A stretch of 64,000 nt of DNA from Sideroxydans sp. Lineage in GTDB: Bacteria; Pseudomonadota; Gammaproteobacteria; Burkholderiales; Gallionellaceae. The DNA lies in contig JAQTUV010000005.1 of assembly GCA_028707175.1 (NCBI GenBank), positions 1-64,000 of the forward strand, written 5' to 3'. Positions 8,477-18,365 of this stretch are shown here, piece after piece. The notes under the pieces were generated by a model. That model was not told the origin of the DNA and made no database searches. It worked only from the letters and a program-made list of their open reading frames with translations. Within the stretch, counting starts at the first letter, position 1. The number at the start of each line of letters is the position of its first letter. The translations under genes were made by a program, and so were the position numbers.

Positions 8477-9571
8477 TTACCGAATTTTCACCGTCTCACA
8501 AACCACATCCCCATTCTGCGCCCTATGCCGTATCGCATGATCGATCAACACCAACGCCAACATCGCCTCCGCGATCGGCGTAGCGCGAATCCCCACACAA
8601 GGATCATGCCGCCCCTCGGTCGAGACCTTCACTGCCTCACCCGCTTTATTGATGGAGTTGCGTTCGATGCGAATGCTGGAAGTGGGTTTAATGGCGTACT
8701 GGGCGACGATGTCTTGGCCTGTGGTGATACCACCGAGGATGCCGCCTGCATTGTTGGAAGCAAAGCCGTTTGGCGTGAGCTCGTCACCGTGTTCACTGCC
8801 GCGCTGAGTGACGCAATCAAAACCCGCGCCGATCTCCACTCCCTTCACGGCGTTGATACCCATCAAGGCATGGGCGATGTCGGCATCGATGCGGTCGAAC
8901 ACAGGCTCGCCCCAACCAACGGGCACGTTATGCGCCACCACGGCAAGCCTTGCGCCGATGGAATCGCCCGATTTACGCAGGGCGTCCATGTAGTCTTCTA
9001 GTTGACCAACATAGCTGGCATCAGCCACGAAGAAGCTGTTGCCTTCGGCGGTCACGTCGCCCCAACTTTTGAATGGGATCTTGATCTCGCCGAGTTGTGC
9101 GAGGTAGCCGCGCACTTGCACGCCATAACGTTCTGCCAACCACTTCTTAGCAATCGCTCCTGCAGCGACACGCCCCGCTGTCTCACGTGCAGATGCACGA
9201 CCGCCACCGCGATAGTCGCGGATGCCGTATTTCTGCCAGTAGGTGTAGTCGGCATGGCCGGGGCGGAAAGTGTCGGCGATGTTGCCGTAGTCTTTGCTGC
9301 GCTGGTCTTCGTTGCGAATGAGCAATGCGATGGGGGTGCCAGTGGTCTTGCCTTCGAACACGCCAGAAAGAATTTCTACAGTATCCGATTCGCGGCGCTG
9401 GGTGACGTGGCGCGATGTACCGGGCTTGCGGCGGTCGAGGTCGAGTTGGATGTCTGCTTCGCTCAATTCCATGCCAGGTGGGCAACCATCCACGATGCAA
9501 CCGATGGCTGCGCCGTGTGATTCGCCGAATGAAGTGACGGTGAAGAGTGTGCCGAATGTGTTTCCAGACAT
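8477..9571 (-). CDS. aroC: Chorismate synthase AroC
   Basis: AroC removes phosphate from 5-enolpyruvylshikimate-3-phosphate to give chorismate, using reduced FMN, the last common step of aromatic synthesis. The 364-residue product is full length. It begins [20 protein letters not shown], which matches the family signature, and also shows [35 protein letters not shown] and [11 protein letters not shown]. It is well separated from the divergent tatD gene. Confidence 0.98.
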   Translation of the reverse strand: MSGNTFGTLFTVTSFGESHGAAIGCIVDGCPPGMELSEADIQLDLDRRKPGTSRHVTQRRESDTVEILSGVFEGKTTGTPIALLIRNEDQRSKDYGNIADTFRPGHADYTYWQKYGIRDYRGGGRASARETAGRVAAGAIAKKWLAERYGVQVRGYLAQLGEIKIPFKSWGDVTAEGNSFFVADASYVGQLEDYMDALRKSGDSIGARLAVVAHNVPVGWGEPVFDRIDADIAHALMGINAVKGVEIGAGFDCVTQRGSEHGDELTPNGFASNNAGGILGGITTGQDIVAQYAIKPTSSIRIERNSINKAGEAVKVSTEGRHDPCVGIRATPIAEAMLALVLIDHAIRHRAQNGDVVCETVKIR

Positions 9572-9647
9572 GGTGTTGCCTCGCTAAATTGATTGGGCGA
9601 GTTTAACATAGCCAATCACCGCGATTCCCACACGACAACGCCTTACC

Positions 9648-10448
9648 ATGCTTATCGACACCCACTGCCATCTAGATGCCGATGAATTCGGCGGGACACA
9701 AACCGACATCGTGCGCGAAGCTCAACTTGCAGGTGTAAGTCGCATCGTTGTGCCTTCAGTCACGCGTGCCAACTTCGACATCGTGCGCTCGTTGTGCGAA
9801 CAGTTTCCGAACTGCGCTCCTGCATATGGCATCCATCCGATGTACGCCGATACGGCGACGCCTGATGACTTGCTCGTATTACGCGACTATCTACAGCAGC
9901 ATAACCCCATCGCAGTGGGCGAGATCGGCATGGATTTCTTCATCAATCATTACGACCAAGCTCGGCAGGAATTTTTCTTCGTGGAACAACTGAAGTTAGC
10001 GCGCGAGTTCGATCTGCCCGTGTTGCTGCACATTCGTAAAGCGACGGACACCATCTTGAAAAATTTGCGCCTGCATAAGGTACGTGGAGGTATTGCCCAC
10101 GCTTTCAATGGCAGTCGACAACAGGCAGATGAGTTCATCAAACTGGGATTCAAACTGGGATTCGGCGGTGCAATGACTTATTCGCGCGCCACAAAATTGC
10201 GTGATTTAGCGGCAACCTTGCCTTTGGTAAGTATTGTGTTGGAGACGGATGCGCCGGATATTCCGCCCGATTTTTTGGAACGGGGGCAACCGAACAAGCC
10301 GGAATATCTGACTAAAATTGCCCAAGAGTTAGCCACATTACGCGGCATGCACATCGAAGAAATTGCCGCCGTAACTTCTGAAAATGCTGAGTGCGTATTG
10401 CCACAACTCAGCACATACAGGAAATCTACCAGCCCAGATCAACCTTAA
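9648..10448 (+). CDS. TatD-family metal-dependent hydrolase
   Basis: This 266-residue TIM-barrel hydrolase begins with the metal-binding MLIDTHCHLD. It continues with AYGIHPMYAD, VGEIGMDFF (metal Glu), LLHIRKA (metal His), HAFNGS (metal His) and ETDAPDIPP (metal Asp). The family includes DNases and D-aminoacyl-tRNA deacylase-like enzymes; the exact substrate is unknown, and YjjV/TatD subgroup placement is not attempted. The last 23 bases overlap the convergent CBS-GGDEF gene. Confidence 0.88.
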   Translation: MLIDTHCHLDADEFGGTQTDIVREAQLAGVSRIVVPSVTRANFDIVRSLCEQFPNCAPAYGIHPMYADTATPDDLLVLRDYLQQHNPIAVGEIGMDFFINHYDQARQEFFFVEQLKLAREFDLPVLLHIRKATDTILKNLRLHKVRGGIAHAFNGSRQQADEFIKLGFKLGFGGAMTYSRATKLRDLAATLPLVSIVLETDAPDIPPDFLERGQPNKPEYLTKIAQELATLRGMHIEEIAAVTSENAECVLPQLSTYRKSTSPDQP

Positions 10449-11769
10449 CTTGATTGCGTCCATTCGCTTTGGCCGTGTACAGCGCCCTGTCCACCCGCTG
10501 AAAAAAAGTCGCCTCATCTTCTTTGCTGACGAACTCACCCACGCCGGCACTGATTGTTACTTTTGCGCCATCGGCAAAACTAAGCTGCTCAATGATGCCA
10601 CGCAGACGATCCGTCAGTGCCGCCGCTGCAGCTAGCGGCGTATTGGACAGAAGCACGGCGAACTCCTCGCCTCCCCAACGTACGGCGGTATCGGTCTTCC
10701 TTACCAAATGATCAATCTCGGCAGCAATCGCTTTCAAAACCTCATCGCCCACCAAATGGCCAAACTGATCGTTCACACTTTTGAACAGATCAATATCAAC
10801 GATAACCAATGAAAACGGGGCCGAGCCATAACGCCTCATGCGCTCAATTTCCTCCATCATGTGCTTGTGTAATAAGCGTCGGTTACCCAAGCCCGTCAGC
10901 GTATCCGTGACGGTGAGCATCTCTAGGTTGCGTGTTTTTTCTTGAAGCATGCCAACCAATTCGTGCAGCTCTGCTGTGTGGCTACGCAGGATATTGACCC
11001 ACGAGCCATAAGCGAATCCCACTAACTCGCTCTGTGTCGCCACCCCCACCAACTTACCTTTCTCATCCACCACCACGATGCGTTTAATTGCATGCATTTT
11101 CAGTTGCAAAAGCGCATCGCTAATTGAGCTGTGATCGGGCATGGTGAACACAGGACTCGTCATGTAGTGCGCTAATGGCGAAAGCATCTCTCGTCCACTT
11201 GCCAGCACACCGAAGACATCAGTCGTAGTAACAATGCCGATGGGCTTTCCTTCCTCCACAACAACGATGGAGTCTTCCATCTTCTTGAGGTGATGCACCA
11301 CATCTTCCAATATCCAATCAGCGGTAAAGGTGACGGGGGCACTTCTCGAAATCAAATCGCCGATACTTTTACGCTCCATCAGTACCACGGGATCTATCGA
11401 AGTCAAAATATCGCTATAACTAATGATACCAACCAAGGTGTTGTCCTCATTGGTCACCCCTAGATAGCGCAAACCCCGTTGCTCTAAATACTCCAACGCA
11501 GCCAACACTCTTTGCGACTCGTTCATGCAATACAAAGTCGGCACATACAATTCTCTCAAGGCCTGCCGCCCATTTCCTTCGGCATGCACAAAGCGCAACA
11601 AATCTTCCACTGAAAAGATGAAGCGATCTTGGCCTTGCTCAAACACAATGCTACTGAGGCCTTTTTCATTCATCAGTTTTGCGGCTTCATTTACGCTCAT
11701 ACTCAAATCAGCACGCAAGATGGTTTTCTTTGCAATCGCGCCAAGCGTGGGAAATGCGACGTGTTCCAT
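10426..11769 (-). CDS. Diguanylate cyclase with four CBS repeats
   Basis: The 447-residue protein has two tandem CBS-domain pairs (roughly residues 10-125 and 135-255), a short coiled linker, and a C-terminal GGDEF domain (about 280-445). The active site reads GGEEF near residue 366 and is preceded by an RKTD inhibitory I-site, so it should make c-di-GMP and be product-inhibited. CBS pairs usually bind adenine nucleotides, so cyclase activity may respond to energy charge. There are no membrane segments. It follows a LuxR-type response regulator by 27 bases on the same strand, and the two probably form one signalling unit. Confidence 0.88.
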   Translation of the reverse strand: MEHVAFPTLGAIAKKTILRADLSMSVNEAAKLMNEKGLSSIVFEQGQDRFIFSVEDLLRFVHAEGNGRQALRELYVPTLYCMNESQRVLAALEYLEQRGLRYLGVTNEDNTLVGIISYSDILTSIDPVVLMERKSIGDLISRSAPVTFTADWILEDVVHHLKKMEDSIVVVEEGKPIGIVTTTDVFGVLASGREMLSPLAHYMTSPVFTMPDHSSISDALLQLKMHAIKRIVVVDEKGKLVGVATQSELVGFAYGSWVNILRSHTAELHELVGMLQEKTRNLEMLTVTDTLTGLGNRRLLHKHMMEEIERMRRYGSAPFSLVIVDIDLFKSVNDQFGHLVGDEVLKAIAAEIDHLVRKTDTAVRWGGEEFAVLLSNTPLAAAAALTDRLRGIIEQLSFADGAKVTISAGVGEFVSKEDEATFFQRVDRALYTAKANGRNQVKVDLGW

Positions 11770-11796
11770 AGTTTTTTCTCGATGTATTTTTGAACG

Positions 11797-12462
11797 TTAG
11801 CTTGAAGCAGTTAAATCCAACACCCCAGCACGCATTTTCTTGAATCGATCAAAAAGTCGAATTAAATCGGCAATTGAATCCAACTCCAATTTCTTCATCA
11901 TATTGGCTCGATGCACTTTGACTGTCTTAATCGAGATACCCAGCTTCGTAGCCACTTCCTGATTAGTCATGCCCTGTGCGACCAATGCGCCTACGCCGTA
12001 TTCGCGCTCGCTCAAGTGTTCAAAATATTGGGATAGACGGCAAACATTGCGCATCTGTGCCTCATGCGCCTCAAATGCAGCCATCAAATGAACATACATC
12101 TCCGCCAGCGAAAATGGTTTGGACACAAATTTACAAAATGGCTGTCCGATTACCCTCACCGCGTCATCAGGAAGTTCGGTTGTCCCTACATAAATTCTGG
12201 GAATATCACGGATAGGTGATGGTGCAGTTTGCTCCGCCATCAAGTTAATCAAACTTACATCCATCACTATGCAATAAGCATGTGGGCCGCTTGCACGCTT
12301 AAGCCGCTCACCACTCACCCAAGAAAGGAAATTGGCATAGGTATTAAGTTGCACGACTGAAAAGCCAGCGGAATCGGCCAACCTAGAAATTCCTTTGGAT
12401 ATGGAGGGATCGGCGTCCAGAACCACGACCGTCCTCACACTTGATTTCTGCATCTCTGTCAT
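11797..12462 (-). CDS. Response regulator, REC plus LuxR-type HTH
   Basis: The N-terminal receiver domain shows the acidic pair in VVLDADPS, the phosphoacceptor in IVMDVSL (about residue 68) and the conserved lysine in VSKPF. The C-terminal LuxR/GerE helix-turn-helix spans about residues 148-205 (LSEREYGVG, NQEVATKLGIS, KTVKVHRANMM), as in FixJ/NarL proteins. Start: a GTG at 12465 directly precedes an ATG at 12462; I chose the ATG. No histidine kinase is adjacent, so the partner is unknown. The CBS-GGDEF gene downstream is the likely functional companion. Confidence 0.85.
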   Translation of the reverse strand: MTEMQKSSVRTVVVLDADPSISKGISRLADSAGFSVVQLNTYANFLSWVSGERLKRASGPHAYCIVMDVSLINLMAEQTAPSPIRDIPRIYVGTTELPDDAVRVIGQPFCKFVSKPFSLAEMYVHLMAAFEAHEAQMRNVCRLSQYFEHLSEREYGVGALVAQGMTNQEVATKLGISIKTVKVHRANMMKKLELDSIADLIRLFDRFKKMRAGVLDLTASS

Positions 12463-12669
12463 CACTCAACCTCAGCGTTTGCGCAGTTTCATCACATTGA
12501 GCATTAACTCTATCCCTGTCGATTGTGGCGCGCCATTAGACCTTAGGCGTAGTGCCGCACACATTAGATGTCACCTCTTATTACAAGCCTCTGATTCCCA
12601 TGATGCCTTGCGTTCGCTATGCTTGCGACATTACATCGGCACATATGCCTAATACTTGAGAGCCCCCCT

Positions 12670-13395
12670 ATGACAATCGCCCCACAATTCACCCGCACCC
12701 ACATTCTGGTCGGGGATGAAGGAATTGAAAAACTCAAAAATAAACACATCTTTGTGGCTGGCATGGGGGGAGTGGGATCGTATTGCACCGAAGCACTGGC
12801 TAGAGCGGGCGTGGGTAAATTGACACTGCTCGACCACGATGTGGTCTCTGTCAGCAACATCAATCGTCAATTGCCCGCATTGTTGTCCACCATCGGACAA
12901 TCCAAAGCAGACTTGATGCAAGCACGTATCGCCGACATCAACCCAGATTGCCAAGTCACTTTACTCAAAGATTTTTTGACCATCGACAACGTAAATGAGC
13001 TGGTTCCCGCCGATGTGGATTACGTGGTGGACTGCATTGATTCGCTGTCATGCAAGGTGGCGTTAGTGGTGGAAAGTCATCTGCGTGGACTGAAAGTGGC
13101 ATCCAGCATGGGGGCGGGCAATCGCCGTGATCCGACTTGCATCAAAGTTGCCGATATCAGCAAAACGGACATGTGCCCACTGGCCAAGCAGATGCGCCTG
13201 AAGCTACGCAAGCACCATCAAATCTATAAAGGTATTTTGACGGTATTTTCGGATGAGCATCCCAGTGACCCACTACCGCCAGAACCCACAGGACGCGGCC
13301 GTCCACGCGCAGTGAACGGCACGATTAGTTACATGCCCCCCTTGTTTGGGATGATGTTGGCAGGCGCAGTGTTGAAGGCATTATTGGAAGAATAA
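12670..13395 (+). CDS. tcdA: tRNA threonylcarbamoyladenosine dehydratase TcdA
   Basis: TcdA (CsdL) is an E1-like enzyme that uses ATP to cyclise t6A37 of tRNA to ct6A, so it acts after TsaD, whose gene is also in this window. The 241-residue product has the nucleotide-binding VAGMGGVGSYCTEALARAG loop, the SNINRQ segment and the DCIDSL motif of the ThiF/MoeB superfamily. The frame is open to 12619, but the ATG at 12670 is preceded by GAGAG and matches the family start (MTIAPQFTRT). Confidence 0.9.
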   Translation: MTIAPQFTRTHILVGDEGIEKLKNKHIFVAGMGGVGSYCTEALARAGVGKLTLLDHDVVSVSNINRQLPALLSTIGQSKADLMQARIADINPDCQVTLLKDFLTIDNVNELVPADVDYVVDCIDSLSCKVALVVESHLRGLKVASSMGAGNRRDPTCIKVADISKTDMCPLAKQMRLKLRKHHQIYKGILTVFSDEHPSDPLPPEPTGRGRPRAVNGTISYMPPLFGMMLAGAVLKALLEE

Positions 13396-13432
13396 AAATA
13401 CGACGTCATTTCGGCGCAGTCCGGAATCACGC

Positions 13433-14392
13433 TTATTTCAACCAACCCTTGCGGTAAAAGAAGAAGAACGGTATGCCTACCGTCAGTAGCATCAAACCAA
13501 CTGCAAACGGATAACCATATGTCCAGCTCAACTCCGGCATGTGCTCAAAATTCATACCGTAAATAGACGCGATGAGCGTAGGCGGCAATAGGGCAACCGA
13601 TGCCACCGAGAACAAACGTACGATACGATTTTGGTTGATGCTGATGAAACCCACCGTACTGCCCATCAAGAAGTTAATCTTGTCGAACAAGAAAGTGGTG
13701 TGCCCGTCTAGCGATTCGATGTCTTGCATGATCTGCTGCGCTTCCTCTAGGTTAGAGGGCGTCAAACGCTTCCCCCGCACCAATGAAGAAATCGCGCGCC
13801 GCGTATCCATCACGTTGCGCCGAATACGGCCATTGACGTGTTCGGCATGAGCAATACTGGCCAACACGGTAGAAGCATCCGTGTCGCTCAAGGGCTTATC
13901 CAACACCAGCATGCTCACTTCTCTCAGGTCGGCATACACCTCCTCCAGCGCATCCGCCGAAAATTCCACATCCATGCCATACAGGTCGATGAGCACGTCC
14001 AAACCATTGCTAATCTCACCGCTCTGCGCATATTGGCGCATGCGCAATAAGCGGAAGATCGGCAAGTCTTCTTCGTGAATGCTGATCAGGAGCGGCCCCG
14101 CTACAACAAATGCTACCGCCACGCTATGCGAATGACTTTCCTTGCCCGACAAAAAGTCCGAGCGTAAATGCAATACGCCCTCTTCTTCGTAGAAACGTGC
14201 ACTGGCTTCAATATCACGCAGATGTTCTGGGCTAGGCAGCACCACCTTGTATTGCCGTTCGACCCACGCTCTTTCTGCTTCCGTTGCAGCCACCATGTCC
14301 AGCCAGATCACCTGAAGATCAAGCGTCCCCTCCCCCACTTCAGCGGCGGCTCGATGTAGGCGTCCATTATGGATACTGAAGGCATGTAGCAT
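13433..14392 (-). CDS. corA: CorA-family magnesium/metal-ion transporter
   Basis: CorA forms a pentameric inner-membrane channel for Mg2+ and some Co2+/Ni2+. The 319-residue protein has a long acidic cytoplasmic N-terminal domain, the signature YGMNFEHMPE after the first transmembrane helix (about residue 279), and a second helix followed by a short basic tail (YRKGWLK). The MPE in place of MNxP/MPEL-type loops is common in this subgroup. It converges with tcdA and is divergent from the oxidase gene that follows. Confidence 0.93.
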   Translation of the reverse strand: MLHAFSIHNGRLHRAAAEVGEGTLDLQVIWLDMVAATEAERAWVERQYKVVLPSPEHLRDIEASARFYEEEGVLHLRSDFLSGKESHSHSVAVAFVVAGPLLISIHEEDLPIFRLLRMRQYAQSGEISNGLDVLIDLYGMDVEFSADALEEVYADLREVSMLVLDKPLSDTDASTVLASIAHAEHVNGRIRRNVMDTRRAISSLVRGKRLTPSNLEEAQQIMQDIESLDGHTTFLFDKINFLMGSTVGFISINQNRIVRLFSVASVALLPPTLIASIYGMNFEHMPELSWTYGYPFAVGLMLLTVGIPFFFFYRKGWLK

Positions 14393-14543
14393 GGTAAGTT
14401 CCTTGATTGATTCCCGCCATTATCGCCGCATCATGGCGCTAACGAAAAGTCTTGTGTCAGTGTCATTAATCCGCACCGCGCTCGGGGTCGAGAGAATGAG
14501 GGGCTTAAGGTAGAATGCACGCCTTGAAATAAAGGCAAATGGC

Positions 14544-17500
14544 ATGACCACACGCGTACGAGAAATCCCCTACAACTACACCTCGTTTTCTGACCGCGAG
14601 ATCGTCTTGCGTCTGCTCGGCACCGAAGCGTGGGACATCATCAACACCTTGCGCGAAGAGCGCCGCACAGGACGCTCAGCACAGATGTTGTATGAGGTGC
14701 TAGGCGACATCTGGGTACTGACGCGCAACCCGTATTTGGAAGATGACCTACTGTCCAATCGCAAACGCCGCCAAGCCTTGATCGGCGCGCTCTATCATCG
14801 CCTGAACGCAATTGAGGCACGTAGGCAAAATAATGCCAAAGTAGGCCGTTTGCTGGAATTAGCCAATCGTGCCGTCGAGCGCTTTGCGTTGGACCTCGAA
14901 ACGACACTTGATCTACGCAAACGTACACTGCGCAGACTGAGTCGCCTGACACGCAAAGACAATATTCAATTCGACGGCTTGGCGCGTGTCTCGCACGTGA
15001 CCGACGCCACCGATTGGCGCGTCGAATATCCGTTTGTGGTATTGCATCCCGACACCGAAGATGAGGTCGCGCCCTTGGTACGCGCTTGTATCGAACTCGG
15101 TCTCACGCTCATTCCTCGCGGCGGCGGCACGGGCTATACCGGCGGCGCAATCCCGCTGGATAAATATTCTGCTGTCATCAATACCGAAAAACTAGATGCT
15201 ATCGGCGCGGTAGAGGAATTGACCTTACCGGGCGTTGGTCACCCCTACGCCACCATCCATTGCGGCGCAGGGGTAGTAACCCGCCGCGTGATAGAAGCGG
15301 CAGAGCACAACGGACTGGTATTCGCTGTTGATCCCACCTCGGCAGATGCATCGTGCATCGGCGGTAACGTAGCCATGAACGCGGGCGGTAAAAAAGCCGT
15401 GTTATGGGGAACAGCACTGGACAACTTGGCCTCTTGGAAGATGGTCACGCCAGATGGTCTGTGGATGGAAGTCGTGCGCTTGCGTCACAACCTCGGCAAG
15501 ATCCACGATGCTGAAAGCGCAGAGTTCCGCATCACGCGTTTCCGCGAAAACGGCAAGACGCCGATTGGTGAACCCGAAATATTAACTATTCCCGGCGCGG
15601 CCTTCCGCAAGGCTGGATTAGGTAAAGACGTCACCGATAAATTCCTCTCTGGCTTGCCGGGCATCCAGAAGGAAGGATGCGACGGCATCATCACCTCAGC
15701 ACGTTTTATCTTGCATCGTGCACACACACACACCCGCACGGTGTGTTTGGAATTCTTCGGCCAAGTACACGAAGCGGTGCCCGCCATCGTCGAGGTCACA
15801 GAACTATTTAAGCAACGCAAAGATGTGTTCCTCGCTGGGCTAGAGCATCTGGACGAGCGCTATTTGAAGGCCGTCGGCTACGCCACAAAATCCAAAAAAG
15901 GCACTCGCCCGAAGATGGTGCTGATCGCCGATGTGGTGAGCGATGATGATCGTGCTGTTGGAGAGACCGCATCAGAGATCGTACGTCTAGCCAATCTGCG
16001 CCATGGAGAAGGCTTCATCGCAGTGGCAGCAGAAGCACGTAAAAAGTTCTGGCTGGATAGAGCGCGCACCGCCGCCATCGCCAAACACACCAATGCGTTC
16101 AAGATCAATGAAGATGTGGTTATTCCCTTGCCGCGCATGGGCGACTATTGCGATGGCATCGAACGCATCAACATCGAATTGTCCTTAGGCAACAAGATCA
16201 AATTACTGGATGCGCTGGATACCTTATTCGCTGGCGAGCTGCCCTTGCGCTATCAAGACGACGCGCAACTGGGTGATGCAGAACTGTTAGGCAATCGCGC
16301 ACAAACCGCACAACAGTTACTCGCGGATGTGCGCTCACGCTGGACGTGGCTGCTGGAAAATTTGGATGCCCCGCTATCCCAGTGCGCTTTCGCACCCGCC
16401 GACCAACAAGATGCCGTCACGGTACTAGATGCTGTACAGCGCCACTTTATTCGTGCTTCGTGGAAGCGTGAAGTGCGTGAACCCTTGCGCCAGATTTTTA
16501 GTGGCAGCACCTACCAACTGATTCTTGACCGTTGCACCGAGACCCATCAAGCCGTGCTGAAGAGCCGTGTGTTCGTCGCGCTACACATGCACGCAGGCGA
16601 TGGCAATGTGCACACCAACATCCCCGTCAATTCGGACGATTACGTGATGTTGCAACAAGCTTATGCCGCAGTGGATCGCATCATGCAGTTGGCGAAAGAT
16701 TTGGGCGGCGTCATCTCGGGTGAGCATGGCATCGGCATCACCAAGTTCGATTTTCTGGATGATAAAGAGATCGCGCCTTTCATCGCGTACAAGCAGAAGG
16801 TCGATCCAGATGGACACTTCAACAAAGGCAAGTTACTCCCCGGTAGCAACTTAGAACGCGCCTACACGCCTAGTTTCAATCTGATGGAATTGGAAAGCCT
16901 GATTCTGGAGAAGAGCGAATTGGGTGACATCTCTGACTCGATCAAAGACTGCCTACGCTGCGGAAAGTGCAAACCTGTTTGCTCAACCCATGTGCCGCGT
17001 GCGAATCTACTTTATTCACCACGCAACAAGATCTTAGCAACCTCGCTCCTCATTGAGGCTTTCTTGTATGAAGAGCAAACGCGACGCGGTGTGTCCATTA
17101 AACATTTTGATGAGTTTAACGATGTGGCCGACCATTGCACTGTATGCCATCGTTGCGTGAAACCCTGCCCAGTCGATATCGACTTTGGTGATGTATCGAT
17201 CGCGATGCGCAATTTCTTGCGTAAGCAAGGCAAGAAGAATCACAACCCCATCACAGCGACGTCGATGTTGTTCCTGAACGCCACCGATCCGACCACCATC
17301 AAATTGATCCGCAAGGTGATGATCGAGTGGGCGTACAAAGGTCAGCGTTTGGCGCATCGCATCGCCAAGGGATTTGGATTACTGAATGGCGTACTCAAGC
17401 ATCCACCCGCAACAGTTGGCAAGCCTTCGATCAAAGCGGAGGTGATCCACTTCATCAACAAACCCATGCCGGGTGGCTTAGCGAAAAAAACTGCGCGCGC

Positions 17501-18356
17501 CTTACTCGATATCGAAGACGACACCGTGGTACCCGTGATTCGTAACCCGCGTAAGTTGACTGAAGATTCCGAAGCGGTGTTCTACTTCCCCGGTTGCGGT
17601 TCTGAGCGCCTGTTTGGTCAGGTAGGTCTTGCTACGCAAGCGATGTTGTACGAGGTGGGAGCCGTCACCGTGTTACCACCTGGTTACTTATGCTGCGGCT
17701 ACCCTCAAAATGCCTCTGGCCTCGCGGATAAAGCCAATCAGATCACGACAGACAATCGCGTGTTATTCCATCGCGTGGCGAATACGCTGAACTATCTGGA
17801 CATCAAGACGGTGATCGTTTCCTGCGGCACGTGTATGGATCAGCTACAGAAATATCATTTCGAGAAGATATTCCCCGGCTGCCGCCTGCTTGATATCCAT
17901 GAATATCTGCTGGAAAAAAATGTGCGGTTGGCGGGAGTGGAAGGAACACGCTATATGTACCACGAGCCGTGCCACACCCCGATGAAGACCTACAAATCGC
18001 AAGAGGTGGTGGATGCCTTAATGGGAACAAGCGTGCCCTTGAATGATCGTTGCTGCGGCGAGTCCGGCACCTTCGGCGTCGCCTTGCCTCACATCGCCAC
18101 ACAAGTACGCTTCCGCAAAGAAGAAGAGATACGTAAAGGTTCTGCGGCCTTGCGTGCCGATGGCTTCACTGGGAACGTGAAGATTCTCACTTCGTGTCCG
18201 GCATGCCAACAAGGATTGAATCGTTATAACGACGATGCAGGCACCACCACGGATTACATCGTTGTGGAAATGGCCAAACATCTGCTGGGCGAAAATTGGA
18301 TGGCAGAGTATGTTGCCAACGCTAATGATGGTGGTATTGAGCGCGTCTTGCTATAA
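14544..18356 (+). CDS. Giant FAD/Fe-S oxidoreductase (GlcD-GlcF-like fusion, DUF3683 type)
   Basis: The 1270-residue protein has four parts. An N-terminal 110-residue domain resembles DUF3683. A GlcD-like FAD-binding and oxidase domain follows (about 130-790: [43 protein letters not shown]). Two 4Fe-4S sites come next, [11 protein letters not shown] near 804 and [12 protein letters not shown] near 864. The end has two cysteine-rich CCG domains ([33 protein letters not shown]) as in GlcF and heterodisulfide reductase. The architecture suggests flavin oxidation of a 2-hydroxyacid such as lactate or glycolate with electrons passed through Fe-S clusters to quinone; the substrate is not known. A ribosome-binding site (AAAGG) precedes the ATG. 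The next gene follows after 9 bases. Confidence 0.85.
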   Translation: MTTRVREIPYNYTSFSDREIVLRLLGTEAWDIINTLREERRTGRSAQMLYEVLGDIWVLTRNPYLEDDLLSNRKRRQALIGALYHRLNAIEARRQNNAKVGRLLELANRAVERFALDLETTLDLRKRTLRRLSRLTRKDNIQFDGLARVSHVTDATDWRVEYPFVVLHPDTEDEVAPLVRACIELGLTLIPRGGGTGYTGGAIPLDKYSAVINTEKLDAIGAVEELTLPGVGHPYATIHCGAGVVTRRVIEAAEHNGLVFAVDPTSADASCIGGNVAMNAGGKKAVLWGTALDNLASWKMVTPDGLWMEVVRLRHNLGKIHDAESAEFRITRFRENGKTPIGEPEILTIPGAAFRKAGLGKDVTDKFLSGLPGIQKEGCDGIITSARFILHRAHTHTRTVCLEFFGQVHEAVPAIVEVTELFKQRKDVFLAGLEHLDERYLKAVGYATKSKKGTRPKMVLIADVVSDDDRAVGETASEIVRLANLRHGEGFIAVAAEARKKFWLDRARTAAIAKHTNAFKINEDVVIPLPRMGDYCDGIERINIELSLGNKIKLLDALDTLFAGELPLRYQDDAQLGDAELLGNRAQTAQQLLADVRSRWTWLLENLDAPLSQCAFAPADQQDAVTVLDAVQRHFIRASWKREVREPLRQIFSGSTYQLILDRCTETHQAVLKSRVFVALHMHAGDGNVHTNIPVNSDDYVMLQQAYAAVDRIMQLAKDLGGVISGEHGIGITKFDFLDDKEIAPFIAYKQKVDPDGHFNKGKLLPGSNLERAYTPSFNLMELESLILEKSELGDISDSIKDCLRCGKCKPVCSTHVPRANLLYSPRNKILATSLLIEAFLYEEQTRRGVSIKHFDEFNDVADHCTVCHRCVKPCPVDIDFGDVSIAMRNFLRKQGKKNHNPITATSMLFLNATDPTTIKLIRKVMIEWAYKGQRLAHRIAKGFGLLNGVLKHPPATVGKPSIKAEVIHFINKPMPGGLAKKTARALLDIEDDTVVPVIRNPRKLTEDSEAVFYFPGCGSERLFGQVGLATQAMLYEVGAVTVLPPGYLCCGYPQNASGLADKANQITTDNRVLFHRVANTLNYLDIKTVIVSCGTCMDQLQKYHFEKIFPGCRLLDIHEYLLEKNVRLAGVEGTRYMYHEPCHTPMKTYKSQEVVDALMGTSVPLNDRCCGESGTFGVALPHIATQVRFRKEEEIRKGSAALRADGFTGNVKILTSCPACQQGLNRYNDDAGTTTDYIVVEMAKHLLGENWMAEYVANANDGGIERVLL

Positions 18357-18365
18357 ACTAAAACC

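Noticed and set aside
12463-12669. Intergenic region before tcdA considered for a small RNA or gene
   Set aside because: No hairpin with T-run, no promoter with good spacing and no frame with a ribosome-binding site was seen.
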